Shown here: one piece after another, positions 9,039 to 17,928 of the stretch | Numbering within the stretch: position 1 is the stretch's first letter | Layout: each line of letters opens with the position of its first letter | Position numbers and translations under genes: made by a program | Source of the DNA: JANXQE01 sp035651635 | GTDB lineage: Bacteria; Verrucomicrobiota; Verrucomicrobiia; Limisphaerales; UBA8199 | Assembly: GCA_035651635.1 (NCBI GenBank) | Contig: DASRFK010000024.1 | Location: 1-64,000 of the forward strand | Direction: 5' to 3' | Length of the DNA: 64,000 nucleotides | The notes under the pieces: generated by a model | Told to the model about the DNA's origin: nothing | Databases searched by the model: none | Seen by the model: only the letters and a program-made list of their open reading frames with translations

Positions 9039-9473
9039 GTGGCGGATGGGCTGGAACACGCAACGAAACGGGCGTCGTTCAAGAATGTCGGATTTGCTTT
9101 CTGTCTGGCCGTGATGACGCTTGTTATTGGATGTGGAGTGAAAGACGCAGCACCAAAGGATGAAGCGGAGCGGGCGTTACAGGACGCGCGGCGATTGGCT
9201 GCGGCTGGTGATTACGCTGGCGCCCTGGAAAATCCAAGCGCGTTACTCAAGGCGCTCCAGCCTTTGCGGATCGAAAAGTGTGCATTCGCAAGCCTGCCGA
9301 CCTCCAAGTCGGGACATTGGGGCGTCACGGCAGAGGAAATGACGGATCATGTGTGGCTCAGGCCGGAGACGGTGGCCGAGATTATTTCGGGCGGAGTCTT
9401 GCGGCACGCGCAGTATGTCGCATTGCGCGATGACAAAAATCCGAAGGAAGTGCTGCGTGAGAGTATAGGTTAG
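9039..9473 (+). pseudogene. Chimeric reading frame: lipoprotein N-terminus joined to an ATP-dependent DNA ligase C-terminus
   Basis: One frame carries two unrelated parts. The first about 60 residues contain a lipoprotein-like signal (FCLAVMTLVIGC) and an Ala-rich helix (DARRLAAAGDYAGAL), like the start of a TPR lipoprotein. From about 9234 the residues match the C-terminal OB domain of ATP-dependent DNA ligases: LLKALQPL, then KSGHWGVTAEEM, VWLRPETVAEI, GGVLRHAQYVALRDDK. Around AEI-ISGGV about six residues of the usual FTEWT segment are missing. The nucleotidyl-transfer domain with the catalytic Lys is absent, so ligase activity is excluded. The start is uncertain (GTG 9039; ATG 9114 is internal). 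Confidence 0.6.
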
Positions 9474-9542
9474 GGGCGTTTGCGAGAGCTGCGACCCTAG
9501 AGTTTCAGCGACCATTAGCCGGAAAAGCACGCTCGCGTCCGC

Positions 9543-10298
9543 TTACATACGCCAATCGCCACTCCGAAGATAGGGGGAGAGCCTCGACTTGAGCGCCTGT
9601 CGGCCACGGTGGATGATGGATTTGGTCGCCGCCACGGATTTGTCCAGGATGGTTGCGATTTGCCCATACGAAAGCCCTTCCTCATGCAGTAGGAGAATGG
9701 CGGTGCGCTGCGGTTCAGAAAGTTCGGCAAGCGCCTCTTCGACTTTCTCCTGCAACTCTTGACCTGCAAGCGCTTCCGCCGCCGTGCCGCACCGGCCATT
9801 GATTTCAGAATGATAAACCCAGCTGTGTTCGCATTCAGCATCCTGAGCTTCGAGGGGACTAGTCAAATGTCGCGAACGCCGCCGCAATTCGTTGAGGCAG
9901 AGGTTTCGGGCGATCGTGAACAACCAAGTGCGAAAGTGTGCCGTGAACCGGAAAGAGTCGCTGGCGATGAAAACTCGGAAGAAGGCGTTTTGAGCCACAT
10001 CCTCGGCCTCGGTTGGATCCCGCAGCATTCGAGTGGTGTAGTTCAGGAGCGACTGTTTGTGCCGTTCGACCAATTGTTCGAACGCAGCCATGTCGCCGCG
10101 CTTCACCTGGAGAACCAATAATCGATCTGGGTCCGGGTTAGTAATGGCTCTGTGTCCCGTCCGAGCCCACCCCTCATCACGAGATATCAGCGGAACCACC
10201 TTAACCGCGCCGTCCCCTGGAAAAAGACTGTGGTGCGCAGGCCAGGTTTGTCGATGCGACGGTCGCAAACGAAGAACCCCACCCGAACCGAGCTGCAT
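9543..10298 (-). CDS. ECF RNA polymerase sigma factor
   Basis: About 250 residues. Region 2 is seen as MAAFEQLVERHKQSLLNYTTRML, then EDVAQNAFFRVF and FRTWLFTIARNLCLNELRR; region 4 as LSEPQRTAILLLHEEGLSYGQIA, then SVAATKSIIHRGRQAL. This order is typical of group 4 (ECF, RpoE-like) sigma factors. The N-terminus before TNPDPDRLLV is long and poorly conserved; ATG 10298 is used, but a start closer to the conserved region is possible, and there is no clear ribosome site. No anti-sigma gene is adjacent. Its neighbour is a DNA ligase remnant, so its regulon cannot be guessed. Confidence 0.85.
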   Translation of the reverse strand: MQLGSGGVLRLRPSHRQTWPAHHSLFPGDGAVKVVPLISRDEGWARTGHRAITNPDPDRLLVLQVKRGDMAAFEQLVERHKQSLLNYTTRMLRDPTEAEDVAQNAFFRVFIASDSFRFTAHFRTWLFTIARNLCLNELRRRSRHLTSPLEAQDAECEHSWVYHSEINGRCGTAAEALAGQELQEKVEEALAELSEPQRTAILLLHEEGLSYGQIATILDKSVAATKSIIHRGRQALKSRLSPYLRSGDWRM

Positions 10299-10965
10299 TA
10301 TGGACAGAGCTGTCACAGGATATTAAAGATTTCGGTGGAGGGCGTGGCAGGCAGAAAACAGGCGGTGCCATGCGCTCGTTCCACCATTCAGCCCGTAAGA
10401 TAGAGGGAATGGAATTATAAGATTGTCATAAAATTGTAAAATGAGCTGGCGCGGGAGTTCAGGACGGTGAGCTTCACGCGCAGCTCCAGCAGAATAGACA
10501 CCGGACTTAGCAATCTCGTATGCCCACCACGGCCTGGATCCAGCGCGAATTGTAAGGTGTAGATCCTCCACCAACCTCAAGGGGCGGTCGTTTATATGGT
10601 TGCCGAATCGCTGACGGCCCGAGAAAGTGGCCACTCCTGGCGACCACGACATCCTGGTGGCAGACCGGCTTGGCTTTATTCACATCCGGCCTTGTTACGG
10701 ACCATTGGGCGACGGGGCTGGCACAAAGAGACGATCGCCAGGCATGAGCTTTGTGTCGGGAGCGTTAACCGACCGACCTCTGGACTCAGCCTAACGCAAC
10801 GCCTTATGGCCAAGAGTGCGCCTGCTCGACGTTCATTCCTGGCGAGAACGTCGCGGTGTGCGGGGGCTGAGGCCATCGCTTCGCCAAATTCCTCACCCAA
10901 TCCCAGTAGGCCATTGCTCAAAAGCGTTTCCCGGTTACTTTACCCACGTCAATTACCCTGAACCG
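10299..10965. other. Intergenic, about 650 bases, no gene supported
   Basis: Short frames exist on both strands, but none has a recognisable domain, signal or ribosome site. The stretch separates a minus-strand sigma factor from a plus-strand gene, so it should hold divergent promoters. I could not identify these with confidence. Confidence 0.4.
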
Positions 10966-12078
10966 ATGCGCCGCCGAGTCGTCATTACCGTCACTTGTTT
11001 GGCGGTTGCCGCTGTTCTGTGGGCTGCTCTTAAGTGGCCAGGAGAGCCGCGTTACGGTGGTAAGACTTTAAGTGAGTGGTTCGATGCCACTGTGAAAGCG
11101 CCTGATTTTGGATTGAGGCAAAAACAATGGGAAGAAGCAGTCAAACACATGGGCACAAACGCCGTGCCTACCCTTGTGAGTTGGTTGGCCAACGAACCAA
11201 CATTTGGCTGGCACAGATTTTTCAAGATTCAAAATGCGTTGCCCGGTTCTCTTCGTCGCTCTCGCATAACACTTTGGCTTGGCAATAAGGCAGAAGCGAA
11301 CGAGATGAAGCAACAATTTCGGGCCGCTGCTGCTGAGAGCGCTTTGATCGGATTAAGAAAAGATGCGAAGTCAGCGATCCCTGCCTTACTTCGCATGTTT
11401 CGCAATCAACGGTCTAGTAGCGCATTCCGGGCCGTTAATGTCCTGGCTGTGCTTAGTAAGGATTCCTTCCCCGCATTGTTGCAGTGCTTTTCTGATCCAC
11501 AATTCACAAACTATCTCGGCTTGGCTCAAGTTTTGGGTCGGATGCAAGGTTTTTCGGGAGAAGAGGGCGCGCCAGCGGTGCCTCATCTTTGTGGTTTTTT
11601 ACAACGAGCAGACCCGGCCCTCCAGCAAGCGTGCGCAGATGCGTTGGGAAACCTTGCTGCCGCGCCCGAGTTGGCGGTTCCCTGTCTGGCCTCAGCGCTG
11701 ACGAATGCGATTCAGGGGTCCGATATTACCCTTTCCCGCAAGTGCGCGGACGCCTTGGGAAGATTCCGTTCACGGGGAAGCGCAGCAGTGCCTGCCCTGT
11801 GCTTTGCTTTGGATTGCCCTGACGGGATAACGAGTGAAGAAGCGGCCAGAACATTAGGTAAAATTGGAGTAAATAGCGAGATGGCAGTTCCCGCTTTAGT
11901 CGCTTACCTGAAAAGCGCTGGAACAACAGGGCATCGAAAATATGCCATTGAGGGCTTGAGAGCCTATGGCGAAGCGGCACGCGAGGCGATTCCACTAATC
12001 CGCGAGGCCCTGAACGACGACGATCATGATACTCGCGCCCTAGCTCAGGAGACACTCCTAAGGTTTATAGACAAATAA
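10966..12078 (+). CDS. Membrane-anchored HEAT-repeat protein
   Basis: 370 residues from ATG 10966. This start makes MRRRVVITVTCLAVAAVLWAAL the N-terminal anchor; an upstream in-frame extension lacks coding character. After YGGKTLSEWF the protein is made of HEAT-like units, recognised by repeats such as AVPTLVSWL, AIPALLRMF, AVPHLCGFL, ALQQACADALGNL, AVPALVAYL and ARTLGKIG. HEAT repeats form superhelical protein-binding scaffolds. The anchor and the first motif resemble the broken gene at 55120-56096, so the window holds one intact and one damaged member of this family. Function unknown. Confidence 0.78.
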   Translation: MRRRVVITVTCLAVAAVLWAALKWPGEPRYGGKTLSEWFDATVKAPDFGLRQKQWEEAVKHMGTNAVPTLVSWLANEPTFGWHRFFKIQNALPGSLRRSRITLWLGNKAEANEMKQQFRAAAAESALIGLRKDAKSAIPALLRMFRNQRSSSAFRAVNVLAVLSKDSFPALLQCFSDPQFTNYLGLAQVLGRMQGFSGEEGAPAVPHLCGFLQRADPALQQACADALGNLAAAPELAVPCLASALTNAIQGSDITLSRKCADALGRFRSRGSAAVPALCFALDCPDGITSEEAARTLGKIGVNSEMAVPALVAYLKSAGTTGHRKYAIEGLRAYGEAAREAIPLIREALNDDDHDTRALAQETLLRFIDK

Positions 12079-12351
12079 TTGACCTCTTTTCTCACCCGTT
12101 TCGATCACCGCCCGGGCCTAGCTAAGAGGCTACGGTGGGGCTGGACTGGGTTAACAGTCTGTCCGGTCACCGCTCGCGCCATGCAGCATCAGATCCAAGC
12201 TACCCCTGCAACCAGACGGCATCAATCAGTGCGGTGGCCTAGCCTTCCCAAAAATCGGCGGCGACGATTGCAACCCGCGCTAGGATCGCATCTTGCTGGT
12301 TTCCGCGATGTCTGGTTGCCAGATTATGTTCTGTCAGCGTAGCTTTGGTGT

Positions 12352-13443
12352 ATGCCTCGCCTGATTTTGGGTTGCTCGTTCGCAGTTCTCTTCCTGCTTG
12401 GTGCCAATTGCAGGGCCGAGGACACCGTCACCGACCAAGTTGACGGGTTCGTCCAAGACGAGATGCTCCGGCAGCACATCCCTGGCCTTTCCCTGCTCGT
12501 CAACCAGGACGGCAAGATCGTCCTGGCCAAAGGTTACGGGCTTGCCAATGTGGAGCACCAAGTGCCGGTAAAGCCGGAAACAATCTTCCAGTCCGGCTCG
12601 GTTGGGAAGCAGTTCGCCGCAACCGCTGTGATGATGCTCGTGGAAGAGGGCAAGATTGCGCTCGACGACAGGGTAAGCAAGTATCTCACCAACGCTCCGC
12701 AGAGTTGGGCAGATATTAAGGTGCGCCACCTGCTGACACACACATCGGGGCTAGGCGACTATCCCCGCGACTTCGATCTTCGGCGGGATTACACCGAGGA
12801 TGAATTATTGGCGAAGGTGATGGCAACCCCGTTGGCGTTTAAGCCAGGGGAAAAGTGGAGCTATAGCAACCTCGGCTATTTAACGCTGGGTGTGTTAATC
12901 GGCAAGGTGACCGGAGAATTCTACGGCGACTTTTTGCAGGATCGCATATTCAAGCCGCTCGGGATGACGACGGCGCGCATCATCAACGAAGCAGACATCG
13001 TGACCAACCGTTCTGGCGGTTACCGCTTGGTGGACGGCAAGTTGAAGAACCAGGAATGGGTTTCGCCCACTTTTGACTCCACAGCAGACGGCTCCCTGTA
13101 TCTCAGCGTTTACGACCTCGCCAAATGGGACGACGCGCTCTACGCGGAAAAGCTTCTCAAGCGATCCAGCTTCGACCAGATGTGGACGCCTGTCACTCTC
13201 AACAATGGTAAAACGCACCCCTACGGGTTTGGCTGGTTTATAGTCGATGTGCGAGGTCATCGGCTCATTCACCACGGCGGTTCATGGCAAGGATTCCATT
13301 GTGCCATCCAAAGATACGTGAACGACAAGTTGACGGTCATCGGTTTCGATAACTTGGCGCAATCGGACCTGGAGAAGGTCATCCGAGGGGTTGCTGGGAT
13401 TTATAATCCTGAACTCAAGCCCTCGCCACCGAAGGAAAAGTGA
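12352..13443 (+). CDS. Secreted serine hydrolase, class C beta-lactamase-like (PF00144)
   Basis: 363 residues with a signal peptide (MPRLILGCSFAVLFLLGANCRA). The three catalytic elements of the class C beta-lactamase/DD-peptidase superfamily are visible: SVGK at 83-86 (S-x-x-K nucleophile motif), YSN at 171-173, and HHGG at 308-311 in place of KTG. HxG is usual in the esterase and D-aminopeptidase-like branches, so this is more likely an esterase or peptide hydrolase than a true beta-lactamase. The next gene starts at a GTG overlapping its stop by 4 bases. It is not close to any BlaI/M56 pair in the window. Confidence 0.87.
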   Translation: MPRLILGCSFAVLFLLGANCRAEDTVTDQVDGFVQDEMLRQHIPGLSLLVNQDGKIVLAKGYGLANVEHQVPVKPETIFQSGSVGKQFAATAVMMLVEEGKIALDDRVSKYLTNAPQSWADIKVRHLLTHTSGLGDYPRDFDLRRDYTEDELLAKVMATPLAFKPGEKWSYSNLGYLTLGVLIGKVTGEFYGDFLQDRIFKPLGMTTARIINEADIVTNRSGGYRLVDGKLKNQEWVSPTFDSTADGSLYLSVYDLAKWDDALYAEKLLKRSSFDQMWTPVTLNNGKTHPYGFGWFIVDVRGHRLIHHGGSWQGFHCAIQRYVNDKLTVIGFDNLAQSDLEKVIRGVAGIYNPELKPSPPKEK

Positions 13444-14144
13444 GCGAGCAACTGCGTAATTTTCGTGGCGGAAACGCACATGCTGTTGGCGGCGCACGTA
13501 ACCCCAAGACCCTGTCGAGCGAGTCTGGTTCGGAGTTTATTCAAAGCCCGGTGAACACGTTTATGCAGGCCCTAATTATTGGGGCATTGGGACGGGCGGG
13601 GACGACATGCGTCGGCGCAAGCTCGGTGGAGGAAGCTCTCACTGCAATGCAGACGCAAAAGATCAGTCTGACTGTGTTGGACTGGGGACTAGATAGGAGC
13701 ACGGTGGCCAGAGAGCTTTACCCCTCGATGCCGGTGGTCGTGATTAGCGGGATGCCTTTGGAGGTTCGGACAGATGCGGTCGTGAACAAAGCGGATGCGT
13801 TTCTGAGCAAACCCTTCAGTGAGACTGTTTTAACGGCCCAGGTGATGCAGTTGATCGAGAGAACTCGCCAGGCGCCCGCCATCCGCTTGGCTCAGAGGGC
13901 CGAGGACGTCCTTTCCTTGCAAGAGGTCCAATCGATTTACATTCGTCACGTCGTTCAGCTGTTGGGAGGAAATAGATCTAGGGGGGCGGAAGTTCTTGGT
14001 ATCCACCGTCACACTGTTTCGAGCGCGCTCAACGCCGAAGATGTTACAGCCGGATCAACTGAAGATGGATTTGAGCCGAATGAGAGGCGACAAATGACTT
14101 CACCCTTATTGCAGTTCATGAGCGCTCGAGCCAATCGCCATTAA
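13440..14144 (+). CDS. Response-regulator-like protein with incomplete receiver domain and Fis-type HTH
   Basis: 234 residues from GTG 13440, overlapping the upstream stop (GTGA). Residues about 40-145 resemble a CheY receiver: VLDWG holds the expected phospho-acceptor Asp, VVVISG the conserved Ser/Thr position, and LSKPF the Lys. The first beta strand and its acidic pair (usually VDDD) are not recognisable; the matching place reads VNTFMQALIIGALGRAG. Residues about 160-200 (SLQEVQSIYIRHVVQLLGG then RGAEVLGIHRHTVSSAL) are a Fis-like helix-turn-helix as in NtrC/RegA-type regulators. No histidine kinase is adjacent. Phosphorylation may be lost or unusual. Confidence 0.65.
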   Translation: MSEQLRNFRGGNAHAVGGARNPKTLSSESGSEFIQSPVNTFMQALIIGALGRAGTTCVGASSVEEALTAMQTQKISLTVLDWGLDRSTVARELYPSMPVVVISGMPLEVRTDAVVNKADAFLSKPFSETVLTAQVMQLIERTRQAPAIRLAQRAEDVLSLQEVQSIYIRHVVQLLGGNRSRGAEVLGIHRHTVSSALNAEDVTAGSTEDGFEPNERRQMTSPLLQFMSARANRH

Positions 14145-14161
14145 AAGCAAGTGTGTCGGTT

Positions 14162-14206
14162 CTCACTTTTATACAAAAGACGCACGGAATGAGTTTGAAA
14201 AGTGAG
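14162..14206. repeat. Inverted repeat between convergent genes
   Basis: CTCACTTTT at 14162-14170 and AAAAGTGAG at 14198-14206 are perfect 9-base arms separated by 27 bases, lying between convergent gene ends at 14144 and 14219. It could act as a bidirectional terminator, although the stem has few G/C pairs. Confidence 0.35.
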
Positions 14207-14218
14207 GATCGACGGCTG

Positions 14219-15010
14219 CTACGGATGCAAGAGACTAGGTTGACTCTCACTGCTGGCCGAGGACATTGGTCGGAACCGACGGCGGAGCAGGGCGATCGTC
14301 AGGGCCACGAACCCGAGAGTCTCCGCAAACCGGAACAGCAACCCGGATAGAGCCTGGCACAAGGAAATCGCCCCCACCTCTGGAGGGGAAGAGCCTCGCA
14401 CAATGAGCATCTGCTCCACTGGGCCGACCACCGACAGCGCCAGCAACAGTAGAACCGCACCTGCCGCCAGAAGGACGGGCCGCCTCAGGGCGCGGGCCAG
14501 GAGGTCATTCACGTCCATTTCCTTACAGCGGATGAGCCGCCACACCCCAACAATGATCCCGCCCAGCACCAGCAAGTGAACTAGGCTCATGAACGTGGCG
14601 GGAACGACGGCGCGGCTCCAGTTCGATCCCCACTGGATGGACGGGGTTGGAAGTCCAAGGCCCCACCAACCGCCCACCACCACCGCATTGGTCAGAGACT
14701 TGGACACTGCCGTGATTACCCCCCACACCTGCAGGCCAATCACCATCCAGAGCAAGCGGTTCAACCAAACCTCCGCGCGGTTTACTTTGGCAAACTCCGG
14801 CTCCAATGCCGCGGGTTTGCCGAGCCGACGCGTCGCGAGCAGGAAGCATTCTTGCTCAGACAGCCCCTTAGCTTGAAGGGCGGTGACCGAGTCGCGCACG
14901 TGCGCTTCCAATTCCGCTAAGTCCTCCTCACGGAGGTGAGCCGAGTGGCGCAAGGGCCCTCGCCAGTTACGAATTGCCTGGTTCAGGTCAAATGAGGTTG
15001 GGTCTTCCAT
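14219..15010 (-). CDS. Permease-prefix-domain membrane protein
   Basis: 263 residues from ATG 15010 (MEDPTSFDLNQAIRNWRG). The first 85 residues, including HLREEDLAELEAHVRDSVTA and ECFLLATRRLG, match the permease prefix domain found in front of ABC/MacB-type permeases and in stand-alone proteins next to PadR regulators. Four or more hydrophobic segments follow, but no permease core. It overlaps the PadR gene by 28 bases in a different frame, showing translational coupling. The PadR protein probably controls it; what it senses or transports is unknown. Confidence 0.75.
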   Translation of the reverse strand: MEDPTSFDLNQAIRNWRGPLRHSAHLREEDLAELEAHVRDSVTALQAKGLSEQECFLLATRRLGKPAALEPEFAKVNRAEVWLNRLLWMVIGLQVWGVITAVSKSLTNAVVVGGWWGLGLPTPSIQWGSNWSRAVVPATFMSLVHLLVLGGIIVGVWRLIRCKEMDVNDLLARALRRPVLLAAGAVLLLLALSVVGPVEQMLIVRGSSPPEVGAISLCQALSGLLFRFAETLGFVALTIALLRRRFRPMSSASSESQPSLLHP

Positions 15011-15321
15011 AGTTTGGTGAGTGTTTGGTGTACCGTCAACCATTGCTCCCGCTCGGTAATGAGCGCCTGGTTACCTTTCGGCTTCAATCGATAATATTTG
15101 CGTTTCCTCCCGGTTTCCACCTCGCGCCACTCCGAGGCGACCAACCCCTCAGCCTCCAACCAATGCAGCACGGGGTAGAGCATCCCTTCGGTCCAGCCGA
15201 TCTTTCCGTCAGAAAGCGCCTGTACGCGCTGGATGAGCGCGTAACCGTAACTTTCTCCTTCTCGGAGGATAGACAGTACCAGCGGGATTGTCGAAGCGGC
15301 GACCAATTCTCGCGAAAGCAT
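14983..15321 (-). CDS. PadR-family transcriptional regulator
   Basis: 112 residues from ATG 15321 (MLSRELVAASTIPLVLSIL). The winged helix is clear: GESYGYALIQRVQALSDG, WTEGMLYPVLHWLEAEGLV, then the wing VETGRKRKYYRLKPKG. This is the short PadR-s2 type. An inverted repeat overlaps its start codon (15318-15334), suggesting autoregulation. It forms an overlapping pair with the permease-prefix protein, a common arrangement in Acidobacteria and Verrucomicrobiota. Confidence 0.88.
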   Translation of the reverse strand: MLSRELVAASTIPLVLSILREGESYGYALIQRVQALSDGKIGWTEGMLYPVLHWLEAEGLVASEWREVETGRKRKYYRLKPKGNQALITEREQWLTVHQTLTKLWKTQPHLT

Positions 15322-15334
15322 AGCGCCACTATGC
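15318..15334. promoter_or_regulatory. Candidate PadR operator
   Basis: GCATAG-CGCCA-CTATGC is a perfect inverted repeat with 6-base arms, and a related GCCTAATGCC...TATGCC pattern continues to about 15350. It covers the PadR start codon. Assignment as its operator rests on position only. Confidence 0.45.
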
Positions 15335-15555
15335 CTAATGCCGTTATGCCTGTCAACAGAAAAGGGGTTTCTATGGGCGCATCTCTGGTTCGCGAACTGC
15401 GCCCCAAGCCGTCCCAGATGCTCCAAAAGACAAGTACCAAACGCATTCCCCGGGGGCGCCACCAAGCTTCAACCGCCACATTGACCAGGTTTGCGAAGGC
15501 GACGAGTTGAGCTTTCGAGCAAGTCCTCGCGCGTTTCTCACCAACGTCTTCAGAT

Positions 15556-15885
15556 CTAGTTGGCCTCGGGACGCGCTTCAATTTCATCAGCGGTAACCCT
15601 AATCGAGTTGGTCCGGCTGGTCCCTGACCGAATCGTGACGGCGACCCCGTAGTTCGCTTTTATGAAACCCGTCGCTTTATCGCACTCTATGAGCCCAGAA
15701 GAGTTGAGGGCATTGAACTCGCACAAAGTCCCAGACACGACGTGCAATTGCCCGATCGTTTCCCCATTGGACCTAAGAAAGATAACCCTAATCTCTTTCG
15801 AGGCTTGAGTTCCAGGGTGGAGGGCTGCGGTAGCGAGCGTTGCGCCCGCTATCACAGCGAGTGTTATGGCATATTTGCGTTTCAT
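15556..15885 (-). CDS. Small secreted protein of unknown function
   Basis: 109 residues with an N-terminal signal (MKRKYAITLAVIAGATLATAAL) and a good ribosome site (GAGGAAAAT before ATG 15885). The mature part, about 85 residues, alternates polar and hydrophobic residues as in a small beta-rich domain and has two Cys (TLCEF, LIECD). I do not recognise the family. It appears to stand alone. Confidence 0.6.
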   Translation of the reverse strand: MKRKYAITLAVIAGATLATAALHPGTQASKEIRVIFLRSNGETIGQLHVVSGTLCEFNALNSSGLIECDKATGFIKANYGVAVTIRSGTSRTNSIRVTADEIEARPEAN

Positions 15886-15930
15886 ATTTTCCTCTTGTTC
15901 ATTCTGTAACCCAGCAATGAGCTTGTCGGT

Positions 15931-16191
15931 AATAGTGAAATGTTAGCAATGGGCGACTCGCTCAGGAAGGTCGGGATGAAAGGTGGATCGGACTTCTGGG
16001 GCTGCCTCTATCCCTTTGGTGGGGAGCTGGCGAGCGCTCCGTATGCAGCGCCCCACGGCAGAAAAGACAACCAGGTCTATGTTGACGGCCACGTATCCGC
16101 AGGAAGTCAACGTGATCTCCACGATCCGCAGAGGACAGCCCGGCTGTGGAATTACGACCACCGCCCTCATGAGGAGCTATGGAAACAGTGA
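15931..16191 (+). pseudogene. C-terminal half of a pseudopilin (H-X9-DG type), split by inversion
   Basis: In frame with ATG 15940 the sequence reads SEMLAMGDS, then about 30 residues on APHGRKDNQVYVDGHV and a tail ending HRPHEELWKQ. This is the C-terminal region of Verrucomicrobial/Planctomycete pseudopilins (VxxVDGHV, then RWNxDHxPH). There is no prepilin signal. The missing N-terminal half is on the opposite strand at 16296-16874. Flipping about 15936-16300 would join the two in frame across VAPSEM, the arrangement seen in the intact paralogue at 30616-31425 (VRPSEMMEIGD). Confidence 0.75.
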
Positions 16192-16295
16192 TCAAAAGGC
16201 CCAGCCATCGGCCTGGCACTGAACACGCTGCGGGCGCGTTATGTTTGCATTCCGGAGGTCATTTGCACCGCGGCGGCGGGGCGGGACGTTGGTCA

Positions 16296-16874
16296 TCATC
16301 TTGGAGCAACAACTTGAGACTCGGACACTGCTTTGACGTAAACTCCGGACGCTGTCTCCCAGTACTGTATTGGACCGAGCCCAAAAACGCCCCGGGTGCT
16401 GTTAGCAGTCCGCACTCCGAATGAATTGTAAGCGTAACTGCCGAGACGATCCGCAGCGCCCTTCTGCCAGGGACCCGAAATGCCTGCGCCGTACCCCGGG
16501 CAATGGAAAGCCCGATTGGTCCAAGCAAGCAAACCATAAGGACGGAGTTTCGAAGACCAGTATATCAAGCCCGTCGCCCTGCCACTTTGACCTTCAGCAT
16601 CGCCGTAAGCGGAGCCCACGGGACCAAGGTAGTGAGGGTACAGACCTTTCTCCTCATGCGCGTACATTTGGAGGGCCATTCCCATTTGCCGGAGCCGGTT
16701 GCGGCAGGACGTGGAACGTGTGGAATCCTTTGCCTTAGACAGGACCGGAAGAAGCAATCCGGTTAAAAGCCCGATAACACTTATGACCACCAGGAGTTCC
16801 GTCAAAGTGAATCCGGCTTCCCCACAGCCATGTCGTTTCACGCTGATTTGGACAGCTTTAAGGTTACACGTCAC
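16296..16874 (-). pseudogene. N-terminal half of a pseudopilin (prepilin-type cleavage signal), split by inversion
   Basis: 192 residues with the type IV prepilin signal CGEAGFTLTELLVVISVIGLL near residues 17-37, to be cut and methylated at the Phe. The body has the typical SCRNRLRQMGMALQMYAHE and SYAYNSFG segments. The frame ends abruptly at SESQVVAPR-stop, before the H-X9-DG region. The missing part lies on the plus strand at 15931-16191. The product, if made, would lack its C-terminal domain. Family assignment is strong, and the split is directly visible. Confidence 0.8.
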
Positions 16875-16889
16875 GTTCGCTGGGCACGC

Positions 16890-17879
16890 CTACTCAGAAG
16901 TGATCCCACTAGTTCTGAGCCACTTCTCCACCAATGCAGGCCATTCCGTAATCGGAAACTTCGTCGGCCGCAGCCCAAAGCCGTGTCCGCCCACCGCATA
17001 CAAATGCAATTCGACCGGGACGTTGGCGTTTCTGAGGGCGAGGGAGTAAGCCATCGAGTTTCTGATGTCGTCTACGGGGTCATTCTGAGCCTGCAACAAA
17101 AACGTGGGCGGCGTGTTGCTGGTGACAATGATGTTCGGATTTATTTCCAACTGGTTTTCGTGCTTCCACGAATCCGGATTATCGTGGTGAAAGGGAGAAA
17201 GGTGGCCCGGATACAGCGCAATCGCAAAATCCGGGCGACAGCTTTCTTTGTCGGCCGCATCGACCGACGGATACGCCCGTTTGTCAAAATGGGTGCTCGT
17301 CGCCGCCACCATGTGTCCACCGGCGGAAAAGCCAATCACTCCAATTTTGTGGGGATCGATGTGCCATTCTGCGGCATGGAAGCGCACCAACCCCAATGTC
17401 CTCTGCGCATCTTCCAACGCCTGAGGTGACTCTGAATACGGCCCCACTTTGGGCTTCGTCGGTACGCGGTATTTGAGCAGCACAGCCGTAATTCCCTTGG
17501 AGTTCAGCCAGTCACAGATCTCAGTTCCTTCGAGATCGATGGCCAGTGCATTGTAACCTCCACCCGGAAAAACAACGACTGCCACGCCTGAGTTGAGTCC
17601 TTTGGGCGAATAGACCGTCAGCGTTGGCTGCGAAACATTGACCACAAACGCGAAGGGTTTGTCCGCCACGACCCAATCCGCGTTGGACAAAACCGCCTCC
17701 GATCCTGGGACCGGCTGCGCGTCAGGAATAGCGCCCGGCCAAATCGGCACTTGCTTATGTCCCGGCGACGGCTGCCAAACATTTGTTTGCGCGCTCAAGC
17801 GGCCACACGCCAGAACGACGCAGGTAAATAATAATATTCTTGGGGTGATCTCTTTCACGGTGCGTAGGCTACCTGACAT
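16890..17879 (-). CDS. Secreted alpha/beta hydrolase (acetylxylan-esterase/BD-FAE-like)
   Basis: 329 residues, signal peptide within MSGSLRTVKEITPRILLFTC and following residues. Elements of the esterase family often annotated as acetyl esterase or endo-1,4-beta-xylanase B-like are present: oxyanion motif FPGGGYN at 104-110, nucleophile elbow GFSAGG with Ser185, an acid near 267-270 (QNDPVD) and GGHGFG with His299. The probable reaction is deacylation of a carbohydrate ester outside the cytoplasm. A shorter, deleted copy of this gene lies at 22018-22165, and the 70 bases upstream are also duplicated, so the whole locus was duplicated. Confidence 0.85.
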   Translation of the reverse strand: MSGSLRTVKEITPRILLFTCVVLACGRLSAQTNVWQPSPGHKQVPIWPGAIPDAQPVPGSEAVLSNADWVVADKPFAFVVNVSQPTLTVYSPKGLNSGVAVVVFPGGGYNALAIDLEGTEICDWLNSKGITAVLLKYRVPTKPKVGPYSESPQALEDAQRTLGLVRFHAAEWHIDPHKIGVIGFSAGGHMVAATSTHFDKRAYPSVDAADKESCRPDFAIALYPGHLSPFHHDNPDSWKHENQLEINPNIIVTSNTPPTFLLQAQNDPVDDIRNSMAYSLALRNANVPVELHLYAVGGHGFGLRPTKFPITEWPALVEKWLRTSGITSE

Positions 17880-17928
17880 GCGGGGTCGCTAGGGCGAACG
17901 CCACGCATCGGCCACGGAACTTTGAGTT

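Noticed and set aside
14162..14206. Strong intrinsic terminator
   Set aside because: The arms are perfect, but the stem is A/T-rich with a long loop; listed only as an inverted repeat.
15931..16300. Site-specific invertible switch for the pseudopilin
   Set aside because: Only 2 bases match at the ends and no inverted repeats or invertase gene are nearby, so a programmed switch is unlikely; a one-time inversion is the simpler reading.
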